Positions 17,600 through 27,540 are shown, counted from the stretch's first letter. The stretch is 64,000 nt of DNA from AP-15 sp963774345 (GCA_963774345.1 CAVZFB010000039.1:248001-312000); one strand, 5' to 3'. Notes: a model not told the origin generated them from the sequence alone. A program made the numbers and translations.

Positions 17600-17619
17600 C
17601 CGATAGGTTTGATTATCGG
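17600..17619. promoter_or_regulatory. Inverted repeat upstream of glpX
   Basis: Arms ccgata (17600-17605) and tatcgg (17614-17619) surround an 8-base spacer, 47 bp before the glpX start. It could be an operator for a sugar-metabolism regulator; no protein partner is known. The remaining 17223-17599 region shows no gene. Confidence 0.3.
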
Positions 17620-17665
17620 TCTGGCTCTGACAATCATCTGCTCACGAACGCCAAGGAGGAACGTC

Positions 17666-18655
17666 ATGCCTGAGACGTCGCGAATGGATCGCAATCTGGC
17701 ATTGGAAGCCGTCCGGGTGACCGAGGCTGCGGCGCTCTCGGCCTCGCGCCTGATGGGGCGCGGCGACGAGAAAGCCGCCGACCAGGCCGCGGTCGATGCG
17801 ATGCGCGAGGCGCTGAACAGCCTGGCGATCGACGGCACCGTCGTGATCGGCGAGGGCGAACGCGACGAGGCGCCGATGCTCTACATCGGCGAAAAGGTCG
17901 GCACCGGAAATGGCCCGCCGATCGACATTGCCCTCGATCCGCTCGAAGGGACGACGATCACTGCCAAGGGCAGCGCCAATGCGCTCGCCGTGATCGCGAT
18001 GGCCGATGCCGGCGGCTTTCTCAACGCTCCCGACGTCTATATGGACAAGATCGCGGTCGGTGGCGGACTGCCGGACGATCTCGTCGATCTCGACGAGGCG
18101 CCGGCAGTCAATCTGAGAAACCTGGCACACGCGAAAAAGGCCGAGATCGCCGATCTCGTCGTCTGCATCCTCGACCGCCCGCGTCATGCCGATCTGATCG
18201 CCAAGGTGCGCGAGGCCGGCGCCCGCATCGCCTTGATTTCGGACGGCGATGTCAGCGGCGTCATCGCCACGTCGAGCCCCGAGACCGGGATCGACATGTA
18301 TGTCGGATCGGGCGGCGCGCCCGAAGGCGTGCTGGCCGCCGCGGCATTGCGCTGCATCGGTGGGCAAATGCAGGGAAGGCTGTTGTTTCGCAACGATGAC
18401 GAACGCGGCCGGGCCCAGAAAATCGGGATCGCCGACCTCAACCGTAAATACAAGCTGCTGGACTTGGCCTCGGGTGACGTGATGTTCGCCGCGACCGGGG
18501 TCACCAATGGCACGATGCTCAAAGGGGTGCGGCGCTTTCCCGGCGGGGCCTTCACCCACTCGGTGGTGATGCGGTCGAAAACGGGCACCGTGCGTTATGT
18601 CGAGGCCAGCCACGACTTTACCCGCAAGCAAAGCTTCGCCGCGCTTGCGCGCTGA
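17666..18655 (+). CDS. glpX: Class II fructose-1,6-bisphosphatase
   Basis: Hydrolyses fructose-1,6-bisphosphate to fructose-6-phosphate in gluconeogenesis or the Calvin cycle (329 aa from ATG 17666). An AAGGAGG RBS lies just upstream. The metal-binding motifs are visible: VIGEGERDEAPML (residues about 55-67) and DIALDPLEGTTITAKG (about 89-104), typical of the lithium-sensitive GlpX fold. The alternative start at 17579 would add 29 residues without support. It precedes recJ by 6 bp, so the two are probably co-transcribed. Confidence 0.95.
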   Translation: MPETSRMDRNLALEAVRVTEAAALSASRLMGRGDEKAADQAAVDAMREALNSLAIDGTVVIGEGERDEAPMLYIGEKVGTGNGPPIDIALDPLEGTTITAKGSANALAVIAMADAGGFLNAPDVYMDKIAVGGGLPDDLVDLDEAPAVNLRNLAHAKKAEIADLVVCILDRPRHADLIAKVREAGARIALISDGDVSGVIATSSPETGIDMYVGSGGAPEGVLAAAALRCIGGQMQGRLLFRNDDERGRAQKIGIADLNRKYKLLDLASGDVMFAATGVTNGTMLKGVRRFPGGAFTHSVVMRSKTGTVRYVEASHDFTRKQSFAALAR

Positions 18656-18661
18656 GGCGGG

Positions 18662-20464
18662 ATGATGGACGGCGCGGGGGGCGCCGCCATTCCCGCCAGC
18701 GTTTTGGGGGTCGCGCAATCGGTCTGTGGTCGCCACTGGCGCTGGCGCGGTGGCGATCCGCAGGCTGGGCAAGAGATCGCCGAGCGGCTGGCGTTGCCGG
18801 AAATCGTCGGGCGGCTGCTGGCCCAGCGTGGCGTCGATCTCGATCACGCCCCAGGGTTCCTCCAGCCGCGCCTACGCGATCTGCTGCCCGACCCGGCACA
18901 TCTGCGCGACATGGAGGCCGCCGCCGCACGGCTCGTCCGCGCCGTTTGCGACGACGAGACGATCGCCATTTTTGGCGATTACGATGTCGACGGCGCCACC
19001 TCGGCGGCGCTGCTGGCCCGGTTCTTCGCGGCGATCGGGACACGTACCCGGATCTATGTCCCTGACCGGCTGCGTGAGGGCTACGGCCCCAACAGCGTCG
19101 CCCTGCTCCGCCTGCAGGCGGCAGGGGCACGGGTCGTCGTCACCGTCGATTGCGGCACGACGGCGCATCTGGCGCTGGCCAAAGCCGCGGAAAGCGGGCT
19201 CGACGTCATCGTCGTTGATCATCATGTCGCCGAGCCGCTGCTGCCGCGTGCCGCTGCGGTGGTCAACCCGAACCGGATGGACGAGGCGAGCCCGCACGGC
19301 AGCCTGGCGGCCGTCGGCGTAGCCTTTCTGCTCGTGGTCGCGGTCAATCGCGCCCTGCGGCGGGCCGGTTGGTACGAGGCCGGCCGCACCGAGCCCGACC
19401 TGCTTGGGTGGCTCGACCTCGTCGCGCTGGGTACGGTGTGCGATGTGGTCCCGTTGACCGGATTGAACCGGGCCTTGGTGGCACAGGGGATCCGGGTGGC
19501 GCGGCGCAGCGCCAATCCGGGCATGGCTGCGCTGGCCGCAATCGCCGGGATCAAGGAGCCGGTCGACGCTTACCATCTGGGGTTTGTTCTCGGACCGCGG
19601 GTCAACGCCGGCGGCCGGGTTGGTGCGTCGGATCTCGGGGCGCGACTGCTGGCCACCGATGATCCGGCGCTGGCCGCCGAGCTGGCACAACGCCTCGACG
19701 CCCATAACCGCGAGCGCCGGGAAATCGAAGCACGGACCTTGGCGGCAGCGATCGCAATGGTCGAAGCCGCGCCGCGAGCCGCGGTGCTGACCTTTGCCGC
19801 GGCGGCCGACTGGCATCCCGGTGTAATCGGGATCGTCGCCTCCCGACTGAAGGAGCGCTACGAGCGCCCCGCTCTGGTTATCGCGCTGGACGGTGAGGTT
19901 GGCCGCGGCTCGGGCCGCTCGATCCCCGGTGTCGCGCTCGGTCCGGCTGTGATTGCGGCGCGTCAGATCGGGCTCCTGATCAATGGCGGGGGCCACGCGA
20001 TGGCGGCCGGTTTTACGGTCGCGGCGGATAAGCTCGACGCCCTACGCGAATTTCTGGTCGAGCGGCTGGGGGACGGGCTCGACCAACAGAGCCTGGTTGC
20101 TGAACTCATCGTCGACGGCGCGCTCTCGGCCGCGGCGGCGCAGAGCGAGCTGATCGGCCACATCGACCGGCTTGCGCCGTTTGGGGCAGCAAATCCAGAG
20201 CCACGCTTTGTCTTCCCGGCCCTGCGCGTCATCCATACCGAGACGGTCGGCGGCGCACATCTGCGCTGTGGCTTGGCCGACACGTTCGACGGCGCCCGGC
20301 TGCCGGCCATCGCCTTCCAGGCCGCCGAGACGCCGCTCGGCCGCTTCCTCGCCGAGACGCGCGGCGCTGCAATCCACATCGCCGGTCATCTGCGCCGCGA
20401 CATCTGGCGGGGAGGCGACGCCGTGCAGCTGGTCATCGACGACGCGGCGCCGGTTTCCACCTGA
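18662..20464 (+). CDS. recJ: Single-stranded-DNA-specific exonuclease RecJ
   Basis: 5'-to-3' ssDNA exonuclease used in mismatch repair and RecF-pathway recombination (600 aa). DHH phosphoesterase motifs: FGDYDVDGATS near residue 105, VTVDCGTT, VVDHHVAE, and the DHHA1 motif NGGGHAMAAGFTV near residue 440. An OB-fold RecJ domain follows, with IDRLAPFGAANPEPRF. The start ATGATG lies 6 bp after glpX. The length fits the family (about 570-600). Confidence 0.95.
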   Translation: MMDGAGGAAIPASVLGVAQSVCGRHWRWRGGDPQAGQEIAERLALPEIVGRLLAQRGVDLDHAPGFLQPRLRDLLPDPAHLRDMEAAAARLVRAVCDDETIAIFGDYDVDGATSAALLARFFAAIGTRTRIYVPDRLREGYGPNSVALLRLQAAGARVVVTVDCGTTAHLALAKAAESGLDVIVVDHHVAEPLLPRAAAVVNPNRMDEASPHGSLAAVGVAFLLVVAVNRALRRAGWYEAGRTEPDLLGWLDLVALGTVCDVVPLTGLNRALVAQGIRVARRSANPGMAALAAIAGIKEPVDAYHLGFVLGPRVNAGGRVGASDLGARLLATDDPALAAELAQRLDAHNRERREIEARTLAAAIAMVEAAPRAAVLTFAAAADWHPGVIGIVASRLKERYERPALVIALDGEVGRGSGRSIPGVALGPAVIAARQIGLLINGGGHAMAAGFTVAADKLDALREFLVERLGDGLDQQSLVAELIVDGALSAAAAQSELIGHIDRLAPFGAANPEPRFVFPALRVIHTETVGGAHLRCGLADTFDGARLPAIAFQAAETPLGRFLAETRGAAIHIAGHLRRDIWRGGDAVQLVIDDAAPVST

Positions 20465-20660
20465 GCTGGACGCGAACGTATCGCGGATTTGCACGAGCCT
20501 TGATGCGGGCGCATGGACCAGCCTGGTTGAAAGACTATGGGTGAGGCTAGCGGCGGATTCTGCGATATGGCAGTCCGGTTCCGGCGCACCGATTTGACGC
20601 TCTAAGAGTTCCGATCGCCGACGCACAACCGCGTCGGGCTCGGCCAAGTTGGAGAGCGTC

Positions 20661-21044
20661 ATGTCGACCAAGCAATTGCAATCCCCGCCGGCCCCCCAAT
20701 CCGATCCGCAGCGATCGGTGATTACCCGCGCCAAGCAGTTCGGCCGCGGGGTCGCGGTCGCGGGGGTACTCGCCGCGGTTGCGCTGACCGCAATTCCGGC
20801 GACGGCGCGCGCCCACGGCCCGGGCACGGGCGCCGCGATTGGTCTCGGCATCCTGGGCGGGGTCATCGCCGGAGCGGCGATAGCGGCGACAACACCCCCG
20901 GTTTATGCTACACCGCCTTCCTACTATTATTATCCGCAGCAGGGTTACTACTACAATACTCCGGCACCGTCTGATTATTATAACGCGCCACAACCCTATT
21001 ACGGATCGGCGGGTTACAGCTACCCGCCCTACAATTACCAATAA
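20661..21044 (+). CDS. Small tyrosine-rich membrane or secreted protein
   Basis: A 127-aa product from ATG 20661 (GGAG upstream). Residues 25-45 form a signal-like hydrophobic stretch (VAVAGVLAAVALTAIPATAR). A glycine-rich second segment (GTGAAIGLGILGGVIAGAAI) follows, and the C-terminal 45 residues are rich in Tyr, Pro and Gln (SYYYYPQQGYYY). The pattern resembles small envelope proteins of unknown role found in Rhizobiales and Rhodospirillales. I cannot assign a function. Confidence 0.7.
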   Translation: MSTKQLQSPPAPQSDPQRSVITRAKQFGRGVAVAGVLAAVALTAIPATARAHGPGTGAAIGLGILGGVIAGAAIAATTPPVYATPPSYYYYPQQGYYYNTPAPSDYYNAPQPYYGSAGYSYPPYNYQ

Positions 21045-21097
21045 TTCCCATTCGGCGGCCGGCGACGCCGCGCAACGATCGGCCCGGCCTCCCTTGC

Positions 21098-21117
21098 AGG
21101 AGGTCTGGCCTCCTTTT
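21098..21117 (+). terminator. Putative intrinsic terminator
   Basis: Stem aggagg-tctgg-cctcct (21098-21114) is followed by a short T run. It lies 53 bp after the tyrosine-rich protein gene and before the DUF4337 gene. The stem is only six base pairs, so confidence is modest. Confidence 0.4.
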
Positions 21118-21190
21118 GGGATGCATCGGGCTTGACCCCGCTTTCGAATCAGCGAATGTCGTTTGCTTGTTTTTGCCTACGGAGGGACGG

Positions 21191-21805
21191 GTGGAAGCAA
21201 GCGAGATCGCCGAAAGGATACGCGGGGAAGACGAAGAACGCAGGGCCGAGGCGGACGTCACTTTCCGCAGGTTCACCGCCATCTATCTCGGCGTCATCGC
21301 GATGCTGCTGGCGATCACCTCACTCGGCGGGTCGAACGCGACCAAGGTGATGGTGAACGCCAACATTCAAGCCTCAGACATCTATGGCTTTTACCAATCG
21401 AAATACGCCCGCCAGACCTCCTACCGGCTCGCCGCCGACCAGCTCGAAGTGTTGGCCGCCGCCAACCCGGCGATGCCCGAAGCGGCCAAGACGAAGATCG
21501 AAGGGCACATCAAGCGCTGGCGGACAACTGCCGACCGCTATGAGACCGACTCGGTGAGCGGCCAGGGCAAGCAAGAACTTCTCGCCACGGCAAAGGAGTG
21601 GCAGGCCAAGCGCGACCGCGCCGCCCGGCGGGACCCGAATTTCGACTTTGCCGAGGCCTTGTTTCAGATCGCGATCGTGTTGGGTTCGGTCAGCATTGTC
21701 GCGGCCTCGCGCCCGCTCGTAAAGCTGAGCGGGGCTCTCGCAGTTCTCGCTACCTTGCTGATGATCAACGGCTATTTCTTGTTGGTGGCGCTGCCTTTGG
21801 ACTAA
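21191..21805 (+). CDS. DUF4337-family membrane protein
   Basis: A 204-aa protein from GTG 21191, with GGAGG six bases upstream. It begins VEASEIAERIRGEDEERRAE, then a first membrane segment (FTAIYLGVIAMLLAITSLGG), a long charged helix-rich region with NIQASDIYGFYQSKYARQTS, and two C-terminal membrane segments (LFQIAIVLGSVSIVAA and LAVLATLLMINGYFLLVAL). This matches DUF4337 proteins, which are inner-membrane proteins of unknown role. It converges on the exporter gene. Confidence 0.82.
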   Translation: MEASEIAERIRGEDEERRAEADVTFRRFTAIYLGVIAMLLAITSLGGSNATKVMVNANIQASDIYGFYQSKYARQTSYRLAADQLEVLAAANPAMPEAAKTKIEGHIKRWRTTADRYETDSVSGQGKQELLATAKEWQAKRDRAARRDPNFDFAEALFQIAIVLGSVSIVAASRPLVKLSGALAVLATLLMINGYFLLVALPLD

Positions 21806-21825
21806 GCCGTTGGGTGCGCCGTCGC

Positions 21826-23610
21826 TCAGTCGACAGCCGCGATCTCGGTCGTACGGGCGTGGTCTGGGGCGAACTGGCTGCGGTAGTAGCCGGCGAACAC
21901 ACCGTCTCGCCGCAACAGTTCGGTCAGGCTGCCGTGTTCGATGATGGCCCCCGCTTGCAATACGACGATCCGGTCGCAGCGTTGCACCGTCGACAACCGG
22001 TGGGCGATGATGAAGGTCGTGCGCCCCTCCATCAGGCGCTCGATCCCGGCCATCACCAATGCCTCGGTGGCGACATCGAGCGCCGAGGTCGGCTCGTCGA
22101 GGATTAGGATCGGCGCGTCACGCAGCAGCGCCCTGGCGATCGTCACTCGCTGTTTTTCGCCCTCGGACAACGCCACGCCCGATTCGCCGATCACCGTGTC
22201 GTAGCCCGCCGGCAGCGAGGTGATCAAATCGTCGATGTGGGCGAGGCGGGCCGCGCGCTCGATCGTTTCATCGTCGGCACCCGGCCGGCCGTAGGCGATG
22301 TTGTCGCGCACCGAGAGCGGAAAGATCAGCGGCGGCTGCAAGACCAGCGCGATCTGGCCGCGCAAGGACTTCAAGCGATATTCCCGCAGATCGACGCCGT
22401 CGATCTCCACCGTCCCTGCCGTCGGGTCGTAAAAGCGCGGCAACAGGCCGAGCAAGGTCGATTTGCCGGCCCCGGTGGGACCGACGACCGCGATCTTGGC
22501 GCCGGCGGGGACCACCAGATCGATGTCCCTCAGGACCGGGGTCTGCGGACGATAGTGGAAGCCGACCTTGCGCCAGGTAATCGCGCCGCGCGCTCCTTCC
22601 GCGGGAAAGGTGCGGCTCCCGTCCGTGAGGTCGAGCTCGGTGTCGAGGATTTCGAAGATCCGACGGGCTCCGACCCGGGCCCCGGCGATCTGCCCCCAAC
22701 TCTGGGTAATCTGATTGATCGGCGCGTAGAGCTGAGCCAGATAAGAGATGAAGACGATCAGCTGGCCGACCGTTAGCGCTCCTGAAATCACCGCGCGCGC
22801 CCCGGCGTAGACGACGAGTGCGGTGCCGCCGGCGATTACGACGTTGACCGTCCCGGAATAGAGTGTCTGCCAGCTGTAGAGCCGCAAGGTCGCGCGCAGG
22901 CTTTCCCGGCTCGCCCCCATGAAGCGGCGCTGCTCGTCTTCCTCCCTGGTGAATGCCTGCACCACCTTGATCGACGACATTGCCCATTGCACCAGTGAAT
23001 AGACCCGACTCTCGGTCGTGCGCACCTCGGTGGCGACGTCGATGATCTTACGGTTGAACCCGGCGATCAGCGCGAACAGCACCGGCACGACGGTCAGCGC
23101 CAGCAACGTCAAGGTCGGATCGAGCGGAAACAGGATCACCAACATGCCGGCCAGCAGGACCACGGCCGACAGGATCGGCAATGCCCCGTTCATGATCATC
23201 GTCTGAACGGCAAAGCTGTCGGCGGTGACCCTGTAGAGCAGGTCGCCAACCCGCTGGCGATCGTGGAACGCCAAGGAAAGACGCTGGAGATGGGCATAGA
23301 GAGCGCCGCGCAGATCGTTGACCATTTTTTGCCCGACGCGGATCGTCGTGTAGTAATGCAGCAGGGTCAGCCCGCCACTGCCCAGATGAACGAGCACGAT
23401 CCCGAGACAAGCGAGCAGCAGCAACCGACTGGCCGGCACGGCTTGCAGCGCCGCAATCGGAAATGGCTTGCCGCCCAGCACATTGTCGATCACCACCTGC
23501 AGCGGCCATGGCTTCAGCAGCTCGAAGGCGGTGATCAGAAATACCTGCACCAACGCCCAGGCGACCTGACCGCGATAGGGCCGCAAATACGGCAACAATT
23601 TTTTCAGCAT
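21826..23610 (-). CDS. ABC exporter, permease-ATPase fusion (MsbA-like)
   Basis: A 594-aa half-transporter. The N-terminal type-1 exporter membrane domain (about 1-310) has six hydrophobic segments. The ATPase domain has Walker A GPTGAGKST (near 375), signature LSEGEKQR and Walker B ILILDEPTS, followed by the H-loop AHRLST. Note the signature begins ALSEGEKQR, slightly off from LSGGQ. Its place after the glycosyltransferase gene on the same strand suggests export of a lipid-linked or oligosaccharide product, though the substrate is not known. Confidence 0.9.
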   Translation of the reverse strand: MLKKLLPYLRPYRGQVAWALVQVFLITAFELLKPWPLQVVIDNVLGGKPFPIAALQAVPASRLLLLACLGIVLVHLGSGGLTLLHYYTTIRVGQKMVNDLRGALYAHLQRLSLAFHDRQRVGDLLYRVTADSFAVQTMIMNGALPILSAVVLLAGMLVILFPLDPTLTLLALTVVPVLFALIAGFNRKIIDVATEVRTTESRVYSLVQWAMSSIKVVQAFTREEDEQRRFMGASRESLRATLRLYSWQTLYSGTVNVVIAGGTALVVYAGARAVISGALTVGQLIVFISYLAQLYAPINQITQSWGQIAGARVGARRIFEILDTELDLTDGSRTFPAEGARGAITWRKVGFHYRPQTPVLRDIDLVVPAGAKIAVVGPTGAGKSTLLGLLPRFYDPTAGTVEIDGVDLREYRLKSLRGQIALVLQPPLIFPLSVRDNIAYGRPGADDETIERAARLAHIDDLITSLPAGYDTVIGESGVALSEGEKQRVTIARALLRDAPILILDEPTSALDVATEALVMAGIERLMEGRTTFIIAHRLSTVQRCDRIVVLQAGAIIEHGSLTELLRRDGVFAGYYRSQFAPDHARTTEIAAVD

Positions 23611-23662
23611 CGCGCCGGGTTCCGTTGCAACCTTTGGCGGGCGTCGAGCCGACGCCGCATTT

Positions 23663-26257
23663 TTACGCGGTCTGGGTCGCGACGACCGCCATCTGAGGAC
23701 GCGTCGCCCGCTCGACCGGAATGAGCCCTACCGGTTTGGCGACGGCTTCGACGATACGGTGCATCAACCGAGCAAAGCCGGCGAGCTTGCAGCTCATCAC
23801 CGCGAAATTGACGAGCCCCGCCGCGCCAATCGCCGCTGCCGCCAGTGGCCAGCCGAGGATCAGCGCGAACGCGGTCAATCCCGCATAGCTGCGCAGCAGG
23901 AACGAGGCGAGACGCGACAGGCGCATCGTGCAACGCACCCGCAACAGCCGTTTGGGACCACCATGATTTTCGACGCAGACCGTGACCTGGGATCGGCTGC
24001 ATAGGCCGCGGGCGATCTTGAGATCCCAGCTGCTCCACCCGGTGTCGGGCACGACGAAATATTTCTGCCGCACCAGGAACTCCATCAGCCCGCCGATCAG
24101 CGCTTCTTTCTCGGTCCCGGCCTCGCTCCAATAGGCCAGTTGGAAGGCTCGCCGCCGCCAAGAGATCCGGGCGCGCTGCTCGGTCTCCGCGGGGGCGACG
24201 TGCGGCTGTGCGCGCATCTCGCGGATGCGCCACCTGATCCGCTCCCAGCCGCGCAGCAGCGGGCCTAGATAGATTAGCAGCGCCACCAGCGCCCGGGCTT
24301 TTGCCCCGGTGAAACGCCTGTCGATCTGCGCCTTGAGCGCGCCGCTGACGCACATCGCCCAGGTAGCGAGCAGCGGCACCGCGAGCAGCCACCACCAGCC
24401 GCCGCCTACGGCCGCTGCCAGCGCCAAGACTAGGGCGCCGGCACTCCATTCGAAGGTCAGCGGCAGAAATGCGGTCAGCGACGATGGCGGCTCGTATAGG
24501 GTTTGGAACAGGCCGCGGCCAAACACGCCCGAATAGATCACCGGCCGGCGCGACAGCAGCAGCGAGGTCGAGAGGTCGCCATAAATGCGCCCCAGCCACT
24601 TTGCCTGTCCAAAGAGGTTGAAGCGGAAGGGATGCTTAGAATAGACCAGGGCTTCGGCCTTGCCGTAGCCGCGCTGCTGATTGCAATAGGCTTTGACCGT
24701 GTTGCGACGGAAATGCCAGACGATGGCCGCCGGGCTGAAGCCGATGACATAGCCGGCATCCTGAAAGCGCCAGCAGATGTCGACATCGTCGCCGGCGGCA
24801 CGATAAACCGGATCGAAGCCGCCGAGACCCATTAAGGTCTCGCGGCGGAATGCCATGTTGCAGCCGGCGATGTGCTCGGCCACCTCGTCGCTCAGTAACA
24901 CATGGGTCGGGCCGCCCGGCGCCACCGCGACCGCGGCCGGAACGAGGCTGTCTTCGGGCGGCGGAAAATTGGGTCCGCCACACGCCGAGAGGCCGCTCGC
25001 TTCCATCTTGGCGACAAGATAGGTCAGCCAGTCGGGATCGGCGACGCAGTCGCTGTCGGTATAAGCAACGATCTCGCCGGTGGCGGCCTCTGCACCGACA
25101 TTACGGGCAACGCTCAAGCCCTTATTCGGCTGGCTGATGATTCGGCAGTACGGATAGCTCTCGGCGATCTCGAGGGTGCGATCGCGCGAACCGTCATTGA
25201 CGACGATGACCTCGTAATCGGGATAATTCAGCACTGCGAGCGAGGCCAGACACGCATCCATCGTGCGCTCGGCATTGTAGGCGCAAACCACCACCGAGAC
25301 CCTCGGATAACGCGGCAGAGGCGGCGGCAAGGGGCCGCTGTAGGAGCGTTCGACCTCAGCCAGAGCAGGCTTGGGCCGGCGCTTTTGGTCGACAAGGCCG
25401 AACGCCCAGTCCTCGACCAGGTGACCGCCGGTGAACCACTCGTCGGTCCAGGAAAATACGCAAGTCCCGGCAACCCCCGCCTCGAAGGCGGTGCGAACCT
25501 GCCACGACAGAACACGCTGCTGGCCCTGTTCTCCTTCGCGGATCGAGTCGACGCCGAATTCGGTCAGCACCAGCGGCTGGTCGACGGCGAGATTGTGCAG
25601 CCGCGCGATATAACGCCGAAACGCGGTTTCATCGTGAAGATAGACGTTGAAGCAAACGAAATCGGTGAAGTCGACGGTCAGGTATTCGGTCGATGGAAAG
25701 TTGGCGTAGCTGACCAGCGCCTCGGGATGCTCCTCTTTGACCAAGGCGACGAGACCGCGCAGAAAACGCCGCACCGGCTCGGCGCCGTGCCAACGGACCA
25801 TGTCCGGCGGGATCTCGTTGCCGACCAGGTAGGCGAAGACCGCGGGATGCCGCCCGCAGGCGCGCACGCCGGCGGCGACCGCTTCACGGATATCCGCCTG
25901 GATCGCAGGGCTGTCGAGAAAGGTGACGTGCTGGGGCCAAGGAAGCCCGACCAGGACCCTTAAACCCGCCTCCTGAGCGGCGTCCAAGAGCCAAGCCGGC
26001 GGCACGGTAAAAACCCGGACCGTGTTAATCCCGGCTTCATCCATCAGCGCGAAATCTTTGTCGACGGTCGCCGGTTCGGGGAAGGGCGCGCCATGGTTGC
26101 CGATCGGGAACGGGCCGTAAGTGACGCCTTTGACGAAATGCTTGTGCTCGCCGGCAAAGAAGAACTTGCCGCTCACGCGAATCGGAACGGGCGATGGGAT
26201 CCGCTCCATCGGGATCGAGGCACGCCGTGCGCCCTCGTCGACATCGACCAAGGTCAT
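23663..26257 (-). CDS. Glycoside hydrolase-family 2 glycosyltransferase fusion
   Basis: An 864-aa protein from ATG 26257, where GGGAG is 8 bp upstream; the long upstream open frame lacks a good RBS. Residues about 25-310 form a TIM-barrel hydrolase of clan A type: the likely acid/base Glu148 in LVGNEIP and nucleophile Glu233 in VLTEFGVDS. Residues about 318-560 are a GT-A family 2 transferase with VVNDGSRDRT and the DSD motif (401-403). C-terminal membrane segments follow. It lies between galE and the exporter gene. It may make and trim or rearrange a surface glycan, as fused GH17-GT2 beta-glucan enzymes do. The sugar is unknown. Confidence 0.85.
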   Translation of the reverse strand: MTLVDVDEGARRASIPMERIPSPVPIRVSGKFFFAGEHKHFVKGVTYGPFPIGNHGAPFPEPATVDKDFALMDEAGINTVRVFTVPPAWLLDAAQEAGLRVLVGLPWPQHVTFLDSPAIQADIREAVAAGVRACGRHPAVFAYLVGNEIPPDMVRWHGAEPVRRFLRGLVALVKEEHPEALVSYANFPSTEYLTVDFTDFVCFNVYLHDETAFRRYIARLHNLAVDQPLVLTEFGVDSIREGEQGQQRVLSWQVRTAFEAGVAGTCVFSWTDEWFTGGHLVEDWAFGLVDQKRRPKPALAEVERSYSGPLPPPLPRYPRVSVVVCAYNAERTMDACLASLAVLNYPDYEVIVVNDGSRDRTLEIAESYPYCRIISQPNKGLSVARNVGAEAATGEIVAYTDSDCVADPDWLTYLVAKMEASGLSACGGPNFPPPEDSLVPAAVAVAPGGPTHVLLSDEVAEHIAGCNMAFRRETLMGLGGFDPVYRAAGDDVDICWRFQDAGYVIGFSPAAIVWHFRRNTVKAYCNQQRGYGKAEALVYSKHPFRFNLFGQAKWLGRIYGDLSTSLLLSRRPVIYSGVFGRGLFQTLYEPPSSLTAFLPLTFEWSAGALVLALAAAVGGGWWWLLAVPLLATWAMCVSGALKAQIDRRFTGAKARALVALLIYLGPLLRGWERIRWRIREMRAQPHVAPAETEQRARISWRRRAFQLAYWSEAGTEKEALIGGLMEFLVRQKYFVVPDTGWSSWDLKIARGLCSRSQVTVCVENHGGPKRLLRVRCTMRLSRLASFLLRSYAGLTAFALILGWPLAAAAIGAAGLVNFAVMSCKLAGFARLMHRIVEAVAKPVGLIPVERATRPQMAVVATQTA

Positions 26258-26390
26258 CTTGGAAGCTCCCGGGACCGACGCCGCGCCGGCCCCTTTCCCG
26301 GCAGCGGCAGCGCTCGCACAACGGGCCACCGCGGGATTCATTCCGGGAGCCGGGGCGGCGCCGGCCGCACGAATGAGAATGCGGGCGTAT

Positions 26391-27371
26391 TCACCGCGAC
26401 TGGCGCATCTGCCAAGCAAGCGCGGTGCGGATAATCGTGTCGAGGTCCGAATGTTGCGGGCGCCAGCCAAGAATTTCGACGGCAAGGCTGGGGTCAGCGA
26501 CCAGCGCCGGAGGATCGCCCGGCCGCCTCGGTGCGGCTTGCGCCGGGACCTTGCGGCCGGTGGCCGCCTCGGCGGCGGCGATCACCTCGCGCACCGACCG
26601 ACCGTGGCCGGTGCCGAGATTGACCGCGATGTCGCCGCCGCCCCCGCGCAGGCGCTCCAGCGCGCGCAGATGCGCGACACCAAGGTCTTGGACGTGGACG
26701 TAATCGCGGATCGCGGTGCCATCCGGCGTCGGGTAATCGGTGCCGTAGATATCGATCTGCGGGCGTTGCCCGAGTGCCGCCTGCAACACCAGCGGAACCA
26801 GATGGGTTTCAGGCTCGTGGCACTCGCCGATCTCGCCCTCCGGATCGGCTCCGGCGGCGTTGAAATAGCGCAGCGCCACCGAACGCACGCCATAGGCTTG
26901 TCCATACCAATGCAAGGCCCGCTCGATTGCGAGCTTGGTCTCGCCGTATGGGTTAACCGGACGCTGCGGCGAGTCCTCGCGTATCGGGACCGCATCGGGG
27001 GTACCATAGGTTGCGCAGGTCGAGGAGAAGACGATTTCGCCGACCCCCGCATTGCGCATTGCCTCCAACAACGACAGGGTGCCGCCGAGATTGTTGCGGT
27101 AGTAGAGCGCCGGCTCGGCCACGAACTCGCCGACATAGGCGTAAGCGGCGAAATGCATGACCGCCGATATTCGATGCTCGCTGAGCGCGGCGGAGAGCCG
27201 CGCCATATCCGCGAGGTCCCCCTCGACCAGCGGCCCCCAGCGCACCGCCTCGCGCCGCCCACGCGACAGATTGTCGAAGACGACCGGCCGGTATCCGGCG
27301 CGCGCCAGCACCTTGCAGGCATGCGATCCGACGTATCCCGCTCCGCCGGTTACCAGGATCGCTTGTGACAT
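26391..27371 (-). CDS. galE: UDP-glucose 4-epimerase
   Basis: Interconverts UDP-glucose and UDP-galactose (326 aa, ATG 27371). SDR features: TGGAGYVGSHACK for NAD binding, SSTCATYG with catalytic Ser, and YGETK with the YxxxK pair. NAAGADPEGEIGE and the C-terminal GTGHGRSVREVI are typical of GalE. It is divergent from the UDP-glucose dehydrogenase gene, sharing a 169-bp promoter region, and begins the minus-strand galE-glycosyltransferase-exporter run. Confidence 0.93.
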   Translation of the reverse strand: MSQAILVTGGAGYVGSHACKVLARAGYRPVVFDNLSRGRREAVRWGPLVEGDLADMARLSAALSEHRISAVMHFAAYAYVGEFVAEPALYYRNNLGGTLSLLEAMRNAGVGEIVFSSTCATYGTPDAVPIREDSPQRPVNPYGETKLAIERALHWYGQAYGVRSVALRYFNAAGADPEGEIGECHEPETHLVPLVLQAALGQRPQIDIYGTDYPTPDGTAIRDYVHVQDLGVAHLRALERLRGGGGDIAVNLGTGHGRSVREVIAAAEAATGRKVPAQAAPRRPGDPPALVADPSLAVEILGWRPQHSDLDTIIRTALAWQMRQSR

Positions 27372-27540
27372 ACCGCCTGCTGGATCAGTCCGTAATGACG
27401 GCAGCACAACGCGCCATGCCCGCCGGCTCTTCCCCCATTTGGCGGTTTTCCGGGCGCGGCGGCTTGCCGCGGGTCGCTTCTGGTGGAATAAGCCGGCGGG
27501 GTTGCCGTTTTTTGCTGCATTCGCGTGAGGGTCAGCCGAG

